NCBI RefSeq assembly: GCF_023920105.1
Contig: NZ_CP083693.1
Location: 1,815,001-1,879,000, forward strand
Origin: Bartonella taylorii
GTDB lineage: Bacteria > Pseudomonadota > Alphaproteobacteria > Rhizobiales > Rhizobiaceae
Length of the DNA stretch: 64,000 nucleotides
Direction: 5' to 3'
Shown: positions 18,680 to 27,449 of the stretch, in pieces
Numbering within the stretch: position 1 is the stretch's first letter
How the letters are laid out: each line of letters begins with the position of its first letter
Translations under genes and position numbers: made by a program
The notes under the pieces: model-generated
Databases searched by the model: none
What the model saw: the letters and a program-made list of their open reading frames with translations, nothing else
Told to the model about the DNA's origin: nothing

Positions 18680-19525
18680 CTAGTTTCTATGTCTCCATAG
18701 ATGTCCAAATGTAATTCCTTTTGCGAGAGAATTGGCAACACTTGATAGTTTGAGTAAAAGCGTGATGGATATAATGGACAAGATGAGAGCACCCCCAAAC
18801 ATGGCGCTTATATTCTGGTCGTAATCGAGTCTCATATCTCTCAAATAGTTTACAAAGATATGCATCATCAGATTAAATACAGTCGCTAAGAGTAGAAAGA
18901 GGATTGTATAATTGATGATTTGGATTATCCATTGCTCGAAAAGGCGATGAGTTGGTTGCCAGAGCAAAGCAATGATGAAGAGAGGTCCCCATCCTACGAG
19001 AAGTGTAATAGCGATTTTTGTTAGGAGCACGAGACCACCACCGATTGCTACTACGAGGCTTGTTGCTAGCAAGATGATGATGCCTAAGAGACTGTAAAGC
19101 AGTCCATTGGCTTCGAAGAAGACGGTTTCTTGGAAAAGACGTCCTGCATATTGAAATCCTTTGGTTGCTGCTGTGTCCAGTAGATTCATTAATTGTGTAT
19201 CATTAAGTGGATCTGTTATGAGCGCTTTTGATAACTCATAGGGCATTTGTGTTATCAAATTGGCAATTTCACTTTGATACAGTCCTGCGGTAAGAGCTAT
19301 TGAGGTAATAATACTTATCCGTAGGAACCGATTTACAAATCCGGAGAGAGGCATATCTATAGCGCCCCGAATGATGAGCCATCCATAGATGATGAAAGCG
19401 ATTGTGATACCGATTGATACAAAGGGTGTGATTGTGGCTATTGTTTTTGAGGAAATATCTGTGACATATGTTTTTGTTATCTGATCAATTTTATTGAAAA
19501 GTTGCGTGAACACTGTAAAGTCCAT
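18680..19525 (-). CDS. trwI4: T4SS membrane protein TrwI, copy 4 (VirB6 family)
   Basis: 281 aa and identical in protein sequence to copy 5, including MMHIFVNYLRDM. It differs from copy 5 by rare silent changes such as GTG-to-GTA at 19437 versus 17284 on the plus strand. Multi-pass inner-membrane channel component. It is preceded by the same GAGGAATTCC leader as all copies. Confidence 0.93.
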   Translation of the reverse strand: MDFTVFTQLFNKIDQITKTYVTDISSKTIATITPFVSIGITIAFIIYGWLIIRGAIDMPLSGFVNRFLRISIITSIALTAGLYQSEIANLITQMPYELSKALITDPLNDTQLMNLLDTAATKGFQYAGRLFQETVFFEANGLLYSLLGIIILLATSLVVAIGGGLVLLTKIAITLLVGWGPLFIIALLWQPTHRLFEQWIIQIINYTILFLLLATVFNLMMHIFVNYLRDMRLDYDQNISAMFGGALILSIISITLLLKLSSVANSLAKGITFGHLWRHRN

Positions 19526-19708
19526 GGAATTCCTCTTTAACGAATTTTCAATTTTTTATCACCTTGAAACATAGATACATGCTAAACGCTTCATTTTCAT
19601 TTATACATTACCTAAGTATTTTCACTACGTTATCGTGGCTTTGAGAAAACCCTTCTGCCCCTCTGAATTGTTCAGATAGTACTGAATCTTCTACATTGGC
19701 TTTTGTTT

Positions 19709-20617
19709 TTATCGTATGATAGGCATCCCTTTTTTTTCATGGTTAAAAATTTTCATATCAAGTTCGCGTCTTTTCCTTTTGATAAGTGATTGCTCAGCCT
19801 TACGTAAATGCGTTATCATTTGTATCGTTATAGATTCATTTTGGATCATGGCTAATGAAGCATCGATATGTGCTTGAAGATCTGCAATATCTTTCAGGTT
19901 TTCTTTTGTTTGAAGTTCATTAAATATATTTTTGAGGTATTTAAAACGATTTTCTATTTTTTCAAAAGTTTTCAAAGTCATAGCTTTATATAGTAACGAG
20001 AAAAATTCTAAACGATCAAAAAGCAACTTGCCCATTTTATCAAAAGGCTCAGAAATTTTGTTTTCGTCCTCCAATACCTTTTGATATGATTCCCTTGAAA
20101 GCTTATCACTTTTATAGAGCGATTCTGGCTCTTTGAAAAAAAAACTAGAAAAGTCTATTTTTTTAGGTGCAGTTTTCTGACTATTTGTTATAGCTTGATA
20201 GGTTTTTTCTGTTTGCGAAAGTTGTTCTTTTTTTAACGCAAGCTGTTTTTTTAAGAGCTCAATAATTTCCCCCTTTTTTAATAGGTTAATAATCTCCAGA
20301 TATTCTGCTGATGGAGCAGGTGGTGGGGGTGAAGCAGGTTGTGGCGGTGAAGCAGGTTGTGGCGGTGAAGCAGGTTGTGGCGGTGGAGCAGGTTGTGGCG
20401 GTGGAGCAGATGATTGCAATTTTGAACATTTTTCTAGGATTCCAGTGCTGTCTTTTCCAGTTGTTCTCTTTTCAAATTCTGCAGATGACACTGCTAGAAC
20501 ATTGCATACAACTGATGGATCTGCGCTTACATCTACTTTAGAAAAATCCAATGCATGTGCCAAATTTATCATTCCCAAAAGGGTAATCATTCCTGTTATA
20601 ATAAATTGCTTTTTCAT
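19709..20617 (-). CDS. trwJ4: T4SS minor pilin/adhesin TrwJ, copy 4 (VirB5 family)
   Basis: 302 aa, the longest TrwJ here. The signal peptide [18 protein letters not shown] is followed by a unique N-terminal stretch with two Cys (VVCNVLA and EKCSKL) that could form a disulfide, then PPQPAS repeats and a helical VirB5-like body beginning [11 protein letters not shown]. Much of the body ([20 protein letters not shown]) matches copies 2 and 3, with changes near [15 protein letters not shown]. Start overlaps trwH3 (ATGA). Confidence 0.9.
   Translation of the reverse strand: MKKQFIITGMITLLGMINLAHALDFSKVDVSADPSVVCNVLAVSSAEFEKRTTGKDSTGILEKCSKLQSSAPPPQPAPPPQPASPPQPASPPQPASPPPPAPSAEYLEIINLLKKGEIIELLKKQLALKKEQLSQTEKTYQAITNSQKTAPKKIDFSSFFFKEPESLYKSDKLSRESYQKVLEDENKISEPFDKMGKLLFDRLEFFSLLYKAMTLKTFEKIENRFKYLKNIFNELQTKENLKDIADLQAHIDASLAMIQNESITIQMITHLRKAEQSLIKRKRRELDMKIFNHEKKGMPIIR
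20313..20408 (-). repeat. 18 bp minisatellite in trwJ4 encoding PPQPAS
   Basis: Five near-perfect copies of an 18 bp unit (plus-strand GAAGCAGGTTGTGGCGGT, with GGAGCAGG variants) encode a proline-rich linker of [12 protein letters not shown] repeats between the unique N-terminus and the conserved body. The unit is a multiple of three, so copy-number change keeps the frame. Confidence 0.9.
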
Positions 20618-20757
20618 ATATCTCCTCGCTTGATTTCGGCAGGGATTGTTTTATTAATAGGCACACGGTTCCAATTACTTGGTTGCTTTGGCTTTGGTGC
20701 TAATACACAAGCTGATAAAAGGTTTGTAATCAGAATTATAAGAATGATAGATTTCAT
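20614..20757 (-). CDS. trwH3: T4SS lipoprotein TrwH, copy 3
   Basis: 47 aa, lipobox LLSAC, same protein as copies 2, 4 and 5. It shares a silent C (GGCACACGG on the plus strand) with copies 1 and 2, where copies 4 and 5 have T. The stop overlaps the trwJ4 start. Confidence 0.9.
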   Translation of the reverse strand: MKSIILIILITNLLSACVLAPKPKQPSNWNRVPINKTIPAEIKRGDI

Positions 20758-20999
20758 TTTAATATGACTCTTTTTACTGTTGTATCCATTCTGATATTTA
20801 TTATCATTATTATAATTTTGACACTAAAGTAAAGTGTATAGTTTGCGATAATTGATCTTTTCTTAATTTCATTTTTAAATTTATGAAAATAGCCCAATTT
20901 CAGTGCGAATATTTTTTACTGTAGGATTGGATATCCTCGTTATTTTGTCATATGGATATTAGGGGCGTCTGTTAGGGGAAGCATTGCTTTTTATATCAT

Positions 21000-21845
21000 C
21001 TAGTTTCTATGTCTCCATAGATGTCCAAATGTAATTCCTTTTGCGAGAGAATTGGCAACACTTGATAGTTTGAGTAAAAGCGTGATGGATATAATGGACA
21101 AGATGAGAGCACCCCCAAACATGGCGCTTATATTCTGGTCGTAATCGAGTCTCATATCGCTCAAATAGTTTGCAAAGATATTCATCATCAGATTAAATAC
21201 AGTCGCTAAGAGTAGAAAGAGGATTGTATAATTGATGATTTGGATTATCCATTGCTCGAAAAGGCGATGAGTTGGTTGCCAGAGCAAAGCAATGATGAAG
21301 AGAGGTCCCCATCCTACGAGAAGTGTAATAGCGATTTTTGTCAGGAGCACGAGACCACCACCGATTGCTACTACGAGGCTTGTTGCTAGCAAGATGATGA
21401 TGCCTAAGAGACTGTAAAGCAGTCCATTGGCTTCGAAGAAGACGGTTTCTTGGAAAAGACGTCCTGCATATTGAAATCCTTTGGTTGCTGCTGTGTCCAG
21501 TAGATTCATTAATTGTGTATCATTGAGTGGATCTGTTATGAGCGCTTTTGATAACTCATAGGGCATTTGTGTTATCAAATTGGCAATTTCACTTTGATAC
21601 AGTCCTGCGGTAAGAGCTATTGAGGTAATAATACTTATCCGTAGGAACCGATTTACAAATCCGGAGAGAGGCATATCTATAGCGCCCCGAATGATGAGCC
21701 ATCCATAGATGATGAAAGCGATTGTGATACCGATTGATACAAAGGGTGTGATTGTGGCTATTGTTTTTGAGGAAATATCTGTGACATATGTTTTTGTTAT
21801 CTGATCAATTTTATTGAAAAGTTGCGTGAACACTGTAAAGTCCAT
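21000..21845 (-). CDS. trwI3: T4SS membrane protein TrwI, copy 3 (VirB6 family)
   Basis: 281 aa, multi-pass. It belongs to the N/A/S variant group (MMNIFANYLSDM) with copies 1 and 2. At three silent sites it matches copy 2 (G, G and C on the plus strand at the positions aligned with 17284, 17052 and 16869). Channel component at the inner membrane. Confidence 0.93.
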   Translation of the reverse strand: MDFTVFTQLFNKIDQITKTYVTDISSKTIATITPFVSIGITIAFIIYGWLIIRGAIDMPLSGFVNRFLRISIITSIALTAGLYQSEIANLITQMPYELSKALITDPLNDTQLMNLLDTAATKGFQYAGRLFQETVFFEANGLLYSLLGIIILLATSLVVAIGGGLVLLTKIAITLLVGWGPLFIIALLWQPTHRLFEQWIIQIINYTILFLLLATVFNLMMNIFANYLSDMRLDYDQNISAMFGGALILSIISITLLLKLSSVANSLAKGITFGHLWRHRN

Positions 21846-22028
21846 GGAATTCCTCTTTAACGAATTTTCAATTTTTTATCACCTTGAAACATAGATACAT
21901 GCTAAACGCTTCATTTTCATTTATACATTACCTAAGTATTTTCACTACGTTATCGTGGCTTTGAGAAAACCCTTCTGCCCCTCTGAATTGTTCAGATAGT
22001 ACTGAACCTTCTACATTGGCTTTTGTTT

Positions 22029-22898
22029 TTATCGTATGATAGGCATCCCTTTTTTTTCATGGTTAAAAATTTTCATATCAAGTTCGCGTCTTTTCCTTTT
22101 GATAAGTGATTGCTCGGCATTACGTAAATGCGCTACCATTTCCATCTTTATAAATTCATTTTGGATCATTGCTAATGAACCATCGATATGTGCTTGAAGA
22201 TCTGCAGTATCTTTCAGGTTTTCTTTTGTTTGAATTTCATCTAATAGATGTTTGAGGTATTTAAAACGATTTTCTACGTTTTCAAAATTTTCTAAACTTA
22301 CAGCTTTATCTAGTATCGATGCAAATTGTAAACGCCTTGAAATAGCTTTGCCCATTTTATCAAAAGGCTCAGAAATTTTGTTTTCGTCCTCCAATACCTT
22401 TTGATATGATTCCCTTGAAAGCTTATCACTTTTATAGAGCGATTCTGGTTCTTTGAGAAAAAAACTAGAAAAGTCTATCGTTTTAGGTGCAGTTTTCTGA
22501 CTATTTGTTATAGCTTGATAGGTTTTTTCTGTTTGCGAAAGTTGTTCTTTTTTTAACGCAAGCTGTTTTTTTAAGAGCTCAATAATTTCTTCTTTTTTTA
22601 AAAGCTGAAGGATTTCCGAATATGCTGCTGATGGAGCAGGTGGTGTCGGTGGAGCAGGTTGTGACTTTTTAGGTGGTTTTGGCTTTTTTTTAACTTGAGG
22701 TTTATTAGGACGTTTAATTTTAACATTTTTATTGTCTGTTGAAGCTGACAAGCCAGGATATTCCCGATATGATATAGCTCCTCCTGATATGTGGAGTTTT
22801 ACTTTATTTCTATTATACCCATGTTCGCTATTTGCATGTGCCAAATTTATCATTCCCAAAATGGTAATCATTCCTGTTATAATAAATCTCTTTTTCAT
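22029..22898 (-). CDS. trwJ3: T4SS minor pilin/adhesin TrwJ, copy 3 (VirB5 family)
   Basis: 289 aa. The signal peptide ends LGMINLAHA. The next ~70 residues are unique to this copy ([18 protein letters not shown] and a Lys/Pro-rich linker with [13 protein letters not shown]). From [15 protein letters not shown] to the end it is the same as copy 2 as far as I can read. VirB5-like pilus-tip protein; the unique part is the likely surface that differs between copies. Start overlaps trwH2 (ATGA). Confidence 0.9.
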   Translation of the reverse strand: MKKRFIITGMITILGMINLAHANSEHGYNRNKVKLHISGGAISYREYPGLSASTDNKNVKIKRPNKPQVKKKPKPPKKSQPAPPTPPAPSAAYSEILQLLKKEEIIELLKKQLALKKEQLSQTEKTYQAITNSQKTAPKTIDFSSFFLKEPESLYKSDKLSRESYQKVLEDENKISEPFDKMGKAISRRLQFASILDKAVSLENFENVENRFKYLKHLLDEIQTKENLKDTADLQAHIDGSLAMIQNEFIKMEMVAHLRNAEQSLIKRKRRELDMKIFNHEKKGMPIIR

Positions 22899-23038
22899 AT
22901 ATCTCCTCGCTTGATTTCGGCAGGGATTGTTTTATTAATAGGCACACGGTTCCAATTACTTGGTTGCTTTGGCTTTGGTGCTAATACACAAGCTGATAAA
23001 AGGTTTGTAATCAGAATTATAAGAATGATAGATTTCAT
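22895..23038 (-). CDS. trwH2: T4SS lipoprotein TrwH, copy 2
   Basis: 47 aa, lipobox LLSAC with Cys17 and the same proline-rich tail as copies 3-5. The TGA overlaps the start of trwJ3, so translation is probably coupled. Confidence 0.9.
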   Translation of the reverse strand: MKSIILIILITNLLSACVLAPKPKQPSNWNRVPINKTIPAEIKRGDI

Positions 23039-23280
23039 TTTAATATGACTCTTTTTACTGTTGTATCCATTCTGATATTTATTATCATTATTATAATTTT
23101 GACACTAAAGTAAAGTGTATAGTTTGCGATAATTGATCTTTTCTTAATTTCATTTTTAAATTTATGAAAATAGCCCAATTTCAGTGCGAATATTTTTTAC
23201 TGTAGGATTGGATATCCTCGTTATTTTGTCATATGGATATTAGGGGCGTCTGTTAGGGGAAGCATTGCTTTTTATATCAT

Positions 23281-24126
23281 CTAGTTTCTATGTCTCCATA
23301 GATGTCCAAATGTAATTCCTTTTGCGAGAGAATTGGCAACACTTGATAGTTTGAGTAAAAGCGTGATGGATATAATGGACAAGATGAGAGCACCCCCAAA
23401 CATGGCGCTTATATTCTGGTCGTAATCGAGTCTCATATCGCTCAAATAGTTTGCAAAGATATTCATCATCAGATTAAATACAGTCGCTAAGAGTAGAAAG
23501 AGGATTGTATAATTGATGATTTGGATTATCCATTGCTCGAAAAGGCGATGAGTTGGTTGCCAGAGCAAAGCAATGATGAAGAGAGGTCCCCATCCTACGA
23601 GAAGTGTAATAGCGATTTTTGTCAGGAGCACGAGACCACCACCGATTGCTACTACGAGGCTTGTTGCTAGCAAGATGATGATGCCTAAGAGACTGTAAAG
23701 CAGTCCATTGGCTTCGAAGAAGACGGTTTCTTGGAAAAGACGTCCTGCATATTGAAATCCTTTGGTTGCTGCTGTGTCCAGTAGATTCATTAATTGTGTA
23801 TCATTGAGTGGATCTGTTATGAGCGCTTTTGATAACTCATAGGGCATTTGTGTTATCAAATTGGCAATTTCACTTTGATACAGTCCTGCGGTAAGAGCTA
23901 TTGAGGTAATAATACTTATCCGTAGGAACCGATTTACAAATCCGGAGAGAGGCATATCTATAGCGCCCCGAATGATGAGCCATCCATAGATGATGAAAGC
24001 GATTGTGATACCGATTGATACAAAGGGTGTGATTGTGGCTATTGTTTTTGAGGAAATATCTGTGACATATGTTTTTGTTATCTGATCAATTTTATTGAAA
24101 AGTTGCGTGAACACTGTAAAGTCCAT
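23281..24126 (-). CDS. trwI2: T4SS membrane protein TrwI, copy 2 (VirB6 family)
   Basis: 281 aa, same protein as copies 1 and 3 (MMNIFANYLSDM). Flanks are also nearly the same as in unit 3, including the trwJ-trwI gap with the short KTKANVEG frame. Inner-membrane channel component. Confidence 0.93.
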   Translation of the reverse strand: MDFTVFTQLFNKIDQITKTYVTDISSKTIATITPFVSIGITIAFIIYGWLIIRGAIDMPLSGFVNRFLRISIITSIALTAGLYQSEIANLITQMPYELSKALITDPLNDTQLMNLLDTAATKGFQYAGRLFQETVFFEANGLLYSLLGIIILLATSLVVAIGGGLVLLTKIAITLLVGWGPLFIIALLWQPTHRLFEQWIIQIINYTILFLLLATVFNLMMNIFANYLSDMRLDYDQNISAMFGGALILSIISITLLLKLSSVANSLAKGITFGHLWRHRN

Positions 24127-24309
24127 GGAATTCCTCTTTAACGAATTTTCAATTTTTTATCACCTTGAAACATAGATACATGCTAAACGCTTCATTTTCA
24201 TTTATACATTACCTAAGTATTTTCACTACGTTATCGTGGCTTTGAGAAAACCCTTCTGCCCCTCTGAATTGTTCAGATAGTACTGAACCTTCTACATTGG
24301 CTTTTGTTT

Positions 24310-25185
24310 TTATCGTATGATAGGCATCCCTTTTTTTTCATGGTTAAAAATTTTCATATCAAGTTCGCGTCTTTTCCTTTTGATAAGTGATTGCTCGGCA
24401 TTACGTAAATGCGCTACCATTTCCATCTTTATAAATTCATTTTGGATCATTGCTAATGAACCATCGATATGTGCTTGAAGATCTGCAGTATCTTTCAGGT
24501 TTTCTTTTGTTTGAATTTCATCTAATAGATGTTTGAGGTATTTAAAACGATTTTCTACGTTTTCAAAATTTTCTAAACTTACAGCTTTATCTAGTATCGA
24601 TGCAAATTGTAAACGCCTTGAAATAGCTTTGCCCATTTTATCAAAAGGCTCAGAAATTTTGTTTTCGTCCTCCAATACCTTTTGATATGATTCCCTTGAA
24701 AGCTTATCACTTTTATAGAGCGATTCTGGTTCTTTGAGAAAAAAACTAGAAAAGTCTATCGTTTTAGGTGCAGTTTTCTGACTATTTGTTATAGCTTGAT
24801 AGGTTTTTTCTGTTTGCGAAAGTTGTTCTTTTTTTAACGCAAGCTGTTTTTTTAAGAGCTCAATAATTTCTTCTTTTTTTAAAAGCTGAAGGATTTCCGA
24901 ATATGCTGCTGATGGAGCAGGTGGTGTCGGTGCGAGATTTCCGTTATTTCCAGAAGTAGGTGGAAGTTTTTTGGGTGGCTGGGAACCTTTTGGTGGCTTG
25001 CGGCCTCTTGGTGGTGTTGGTTGTTTTTGACGTCTCCTTGCTGCAGTGAGATCATCTAACCCCGTACCAGAGGCTACAATAACACGCTTGCTACTTCCTC
25101 CTTGCTTAGTAACAGTGTCACTTCTTGTTAAGTTTGTTGTTCCAAGAAAAGCACTAATTGTTATGATAATAATCAGTTTTTTCAT
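24310..25185 (-). CDS. trwJ2: T4SS minor pilin/adhesin TrwJ, copy 2 (VirB5 family)
   Basis: 291 aa. It has its own signal peptide ([19 protein letters not shown]), different from copies 3-5. A unique Arg/Lys/Pro-rich segment ([27 protein letters not shown]) follows, then the C-terminal body from [15 protein letters not shown] that matches copy 3. Unlike later units it does not overlap the preceding trwH: 66 bp with ATTTTATTCC before the ATG separate them. VirB5 family, likely exposed at the pilus tip. Confidence 0.9.
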   Translation of the reverse strand: MKKLIIIITISAFLGTTNLTRSDTVTKQGGSSKRVIVASGTGLDDLTAARRRQKQPTPPRGRKPPKGSQPPKKLPPTSGNNGNLAPTPPAPSAAYSEILQLLKKEEIIELLKKQLALKKEQLSQTEKTYQAITNSQKTAPKTIDFSSFFLKEPESLYKSDKLSRESYQKVLEDENKISEPFDKMGKAISRRLQFASILDKAVSLENFENVENRFKYLKHLLDEIQTKENLKDTADLQAHIDGSLAMIQNEFIKMEMVAHLRNAEQSLIKRKRRELDMKIFNHEKKGMPIIR

Positions 25186-25251
25186 ATTTTATTCCTTTTA
25201 ATTTTCACATATTTAGAAAGACTGACCATTACATTAACCTCATAAATCAGT

Positions 25252-25404
25252 TTATGAAATTCCTTTGTCTCCTCGCTTGATTTCGGCAGGGATTGTTTTA
25301 TTAATAGGCACACGGTTCCAATTACTTGGTTGCTTTGGCTTTGGTGCTAATACACAAGCTGATAAAAGGTTTGTAATCAGAATTATAAGAATGATAGATT
25401 TCAT
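25252..25404 (-). CDS. trwH1: T4SS lipoprotein TrwH, copy 1, altered C-terminus
   Basis: 50 aa. Identical to the other copies through the lipobox LLSAC and proline-rich tail up to AEIKRGD, then ends KGIS and TAA rather than I and TGA. The sequence after RGD is different because the next trwJ has its own leader here, so this unit marks a recombination edge of the array. Confidence 0.88.
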   Translation of the reverse strand: MKSIILIILITNLLSACVLAPKPKQPSNWNRVPINKTIPAEIKRGDKGIS

Positions 25405-25646
25405 TTTAATATGACTCTTTTTACTGTTGTATCCATTCTGATATTTATTATCATTATTATAATTTTGACACTAAAGTAAAGTGTATAGTTTGCGATAATT
25501 GATCTTTTCTTAATTTCATTTTTAAATTTATGAAAATAGCCCAATTTCAGTGCGAATATTTTTTACTGTAGGATTGGATATCCTCGTTATTTTGTCATAT
25601 GGATATTAGGGGCGTCTGTTAGGGGAAGCATTGCTTTTTATATCAT

Positions 25647-26492
25647 CTAGTTTCTATGTCTCCATAGATGTCCAAATGTAATTCCTTTTGCGAGAGAATT
25701 GGCAACACTTGATAGTTTGAGTAAAAGCGTGATGGATATAATGGACAAGATGAGAGCACCCCCAAACATGGCGCTTATATTCTGGTCGTAATCGAGTCTC
25801 ATATCGCTCAAATAGTTTGCAAAGATATTCATCATCAGATTAAATACAGTCGCTAAGAGTAGAAAGAGGATTGTATAATTGATGATTTGGATTATCCATT
25901 GCTCGAAAAGGCGATGAGTTGGTTGCCAGAGCAAAGCAATGATGAAGAGAGGTCCCCATCCTACGAGAAGTGTAATAGCGATTTTTGTCAGGAGCACGAG
26001 ACCACCACCGATTGCTACTACGAGGCTTGTTGCTAGCAAGATGATGATGCCTAAGAGACTGTAAAGCAGTCCATTGGCTTCGAAGAAGACGGTTTCTTGG
26101 AAAAGACGTCCTGCATATTGAAATCCTTTGGTTGCTGCTGTGTCCAGTAGATTCATTAATTGTGTATCATTAAGTGGATCTGTTATGAGCGCTTTTGATA
26201 ACTCATAGGGCATTTGTGTTATCAAATTGGCAATTTCACTTTGATACAGTCCTGCGGTAAGAGCTATTGAGGTAATAATACTTATCCGTAGGAACCGATT
26301 TACAAATCCGGAGAGAGGCATATCTATAGCGCCCCGAATGATGAGCCATCCATAGATGATGAAAGCGATTGTGATACCGATTGATACAAAGGGTGTGATT
26401 GTAGCTATTGTTTTTGAGGAAATATCTGTGACATATGTTTTTGTTATCTGATCAATTTTATTGAAAAGTTGCGTGAACACTGTAAAGTCCAT
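25647..26492 (-). CDS. trwI1: T4SS membrane protein TrwI, copy 1 (VirB6 family)
   Basis: 281 aa of the N/A/S type (MMNIFANYLSDM) like copies 2 and 3, yet at two silent sites nearer its 5' end (26404 and 26171) it matches copy 5. The gap on its upstream side (26493-26681) is unlike the other units. Multi-pass inner-membrane component of the Trw channel. Confidence 0.93.
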   Translation of the reverse strand: MDFTVFTQLFNKIDQITKTYVTDISSKTIATITPFVSIGITIAFIIYGWLIIRGAIDMPLSGFVNRFLRISIITSIALTAGLYQSEIANLITQMPYELSKALITDPLNDTQLMNLLDTAATKGFQYAGRLFQETVFFEANGLLYSLLGIIILLATSLVVAIGGGLVLLTKIAITLLVGWGPLFIIALLWQPTHRLFEQWIIQIINYTILFLLLATVFNLMMNIFANYLSDMRLDYDQNISAMFGGALILSIISITLLLKLSSVANSLAKGITFGHLWRHRN

Positions 26493-26681
26493 GGAATTCC
26501 TCTTTAACGAATTTTCAATTTTTCATGTGCTTTTTAAGCATTTTTCGTTGATTTTTTTAGGATGGAATTAAACTCTGCGGACTTTTTCAGTCTATGAGAG
26601 AGAATTTAATATTATGCATTAACTTTTGCTTTTTACGAGTATACAGGAAAAATAATATACAACATATTGTTATAAAAAGCT

Positions 26682-27449
26682 TTATCTAATAAATCTTATG
26701 GTAGGCATTTTCGTGTTTTTACTATTCAAAATTTTTATGTTATGTTTGTCCTTCTGTTGTTTGATAAGCGTATATTCAGCGTTGCGTAGATGCGTGACCA
26801 TTTGTAGTTTTGCTGTTTCATTTTGTAGCATAGCGAGCATTCCAATTATATGTGCTTGTAACTCAGCAATATTTTTTAGATCTTTTGTTGTCTTGATTTC
26901 GTTTAATAGTTCTTCAATTTGCTGAAAACGATAGTTTGCTTCTTCAAAAGTTTTTAAACTGACAGCTTTATCAGTGATGGCTGCATATTGGATACGCTTG
27001 TTGATAAAACTGCTAGATTCATGGATAGAGGTGGGAATTTCTTCTTCTTCTTTTAAAATATTTTTAAGTGATGCAGATAGAGCAGAAGATTTATTTCTAT
27101 TGTAGAGCGTTTCTGGATTTTTGAGAAAAAAACTGCTGTGGTCTGTCTGTGCATTTTTAAGTTTTTTAGTATCGAATTTTTGGCTTCCCGTTATAGACTC
27201 GTGTATCTTTTTTGTTTCCTCAAGTTGTTTTTTTAGTATATCGAGAAGTTCTCTAACAGGTAGCTCTTCCTTTTTTTGTGGAGGTTTTTTAGGCTTTGGT
27301 TTTGAAGATGAACTTCCAAAAAAATTGGGCCACGTCGTTGGAACTAAAGCTTCCAAATCCGCTGATCCAGCACCCCAAACCCAAGCCATTGCTGGGTTTG
27401 AAATCCCTAAAATTATTACAACTACTATTGAAATGACCTTTTTTTCCAT
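26682..27449 (-). CDS. trwJ1: T4SS minor pilin/adhesin TrwJ, copy 1 (VirB5 family)
   Basis: 255 aa with signal peptide KVISIVVVIILGISNPAMA, then VWGAGSADLEALVPTTW and a short Lys/Pro linker (KPKPKKPPQKKEE). The helical body (KKQLEETKKIHESITGSQ, DKAVSLKTFEEANYRFQQIE) is related to the others but clearly diverged. A strong GGAGG precedes the ATG, which overlaps the trwK end by 25 bp. It is the first TrwJ in the transcript; in Bartonella such proteins have been implicated in binding red-cell surface proteins. Confidence 0.9.
   Translation of the reverse strand: MEKKVISIVVVIILGISNPAMAWVWGAGSADLEALVPTTWPNFFGSSSSKPKPKKPPQKKEELPVRELLDILKKQLEETKKIHESITGSQKFDTKKLKNAQTDHSSFFLKNPETLYNRNKSSALSASLKNILKEEEEIPTSIHESSSFINKRIQYAAITDKAVSLKTFEEANYRFQQIEELLNEIKTTKDLKNIAELQAHIIGMLAMLQNETAKLQMVTHLRNAEYTLIKQQKDKHNIKILNSKNTKMPTIRFIR

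Larger units (their letters stand above)
16141..27449 (-). repeat. Five-fold tandem array of trwJ-trwI-trwH units
   Basis: A unit of about 2.2-2.4 kb is repeated five times: trwJ, a short gap, trwI, a 242 bp gap, trwH. The trwI genes, trwH genes and the trwI-trwH gap are nearly identical between units, whereas trwJ differs strongly. In four units trwH overlaps or directly abuts the next gene with an ATGA junction; the first unit (25252-27449) has a different trwH end and its own leader before the next trwJ. Bartonella trw loci are known for such amplification. Confidence 0.95.

Noticed and set aside
20311..20541. Plus-strand frame with [12 protein letters not shown] repeats
   Set aside because: It is the antisense reading of the PPQPAS minisatellite in trwJ4.
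16141..27449. The trwJ-I-H repeats as an assembly artefact
   Set aside because: The units have different trwJ sequences and distinct junctions, so they are real separate copies, although near-identical trwI/H segments could still be partly mixed by assembly.
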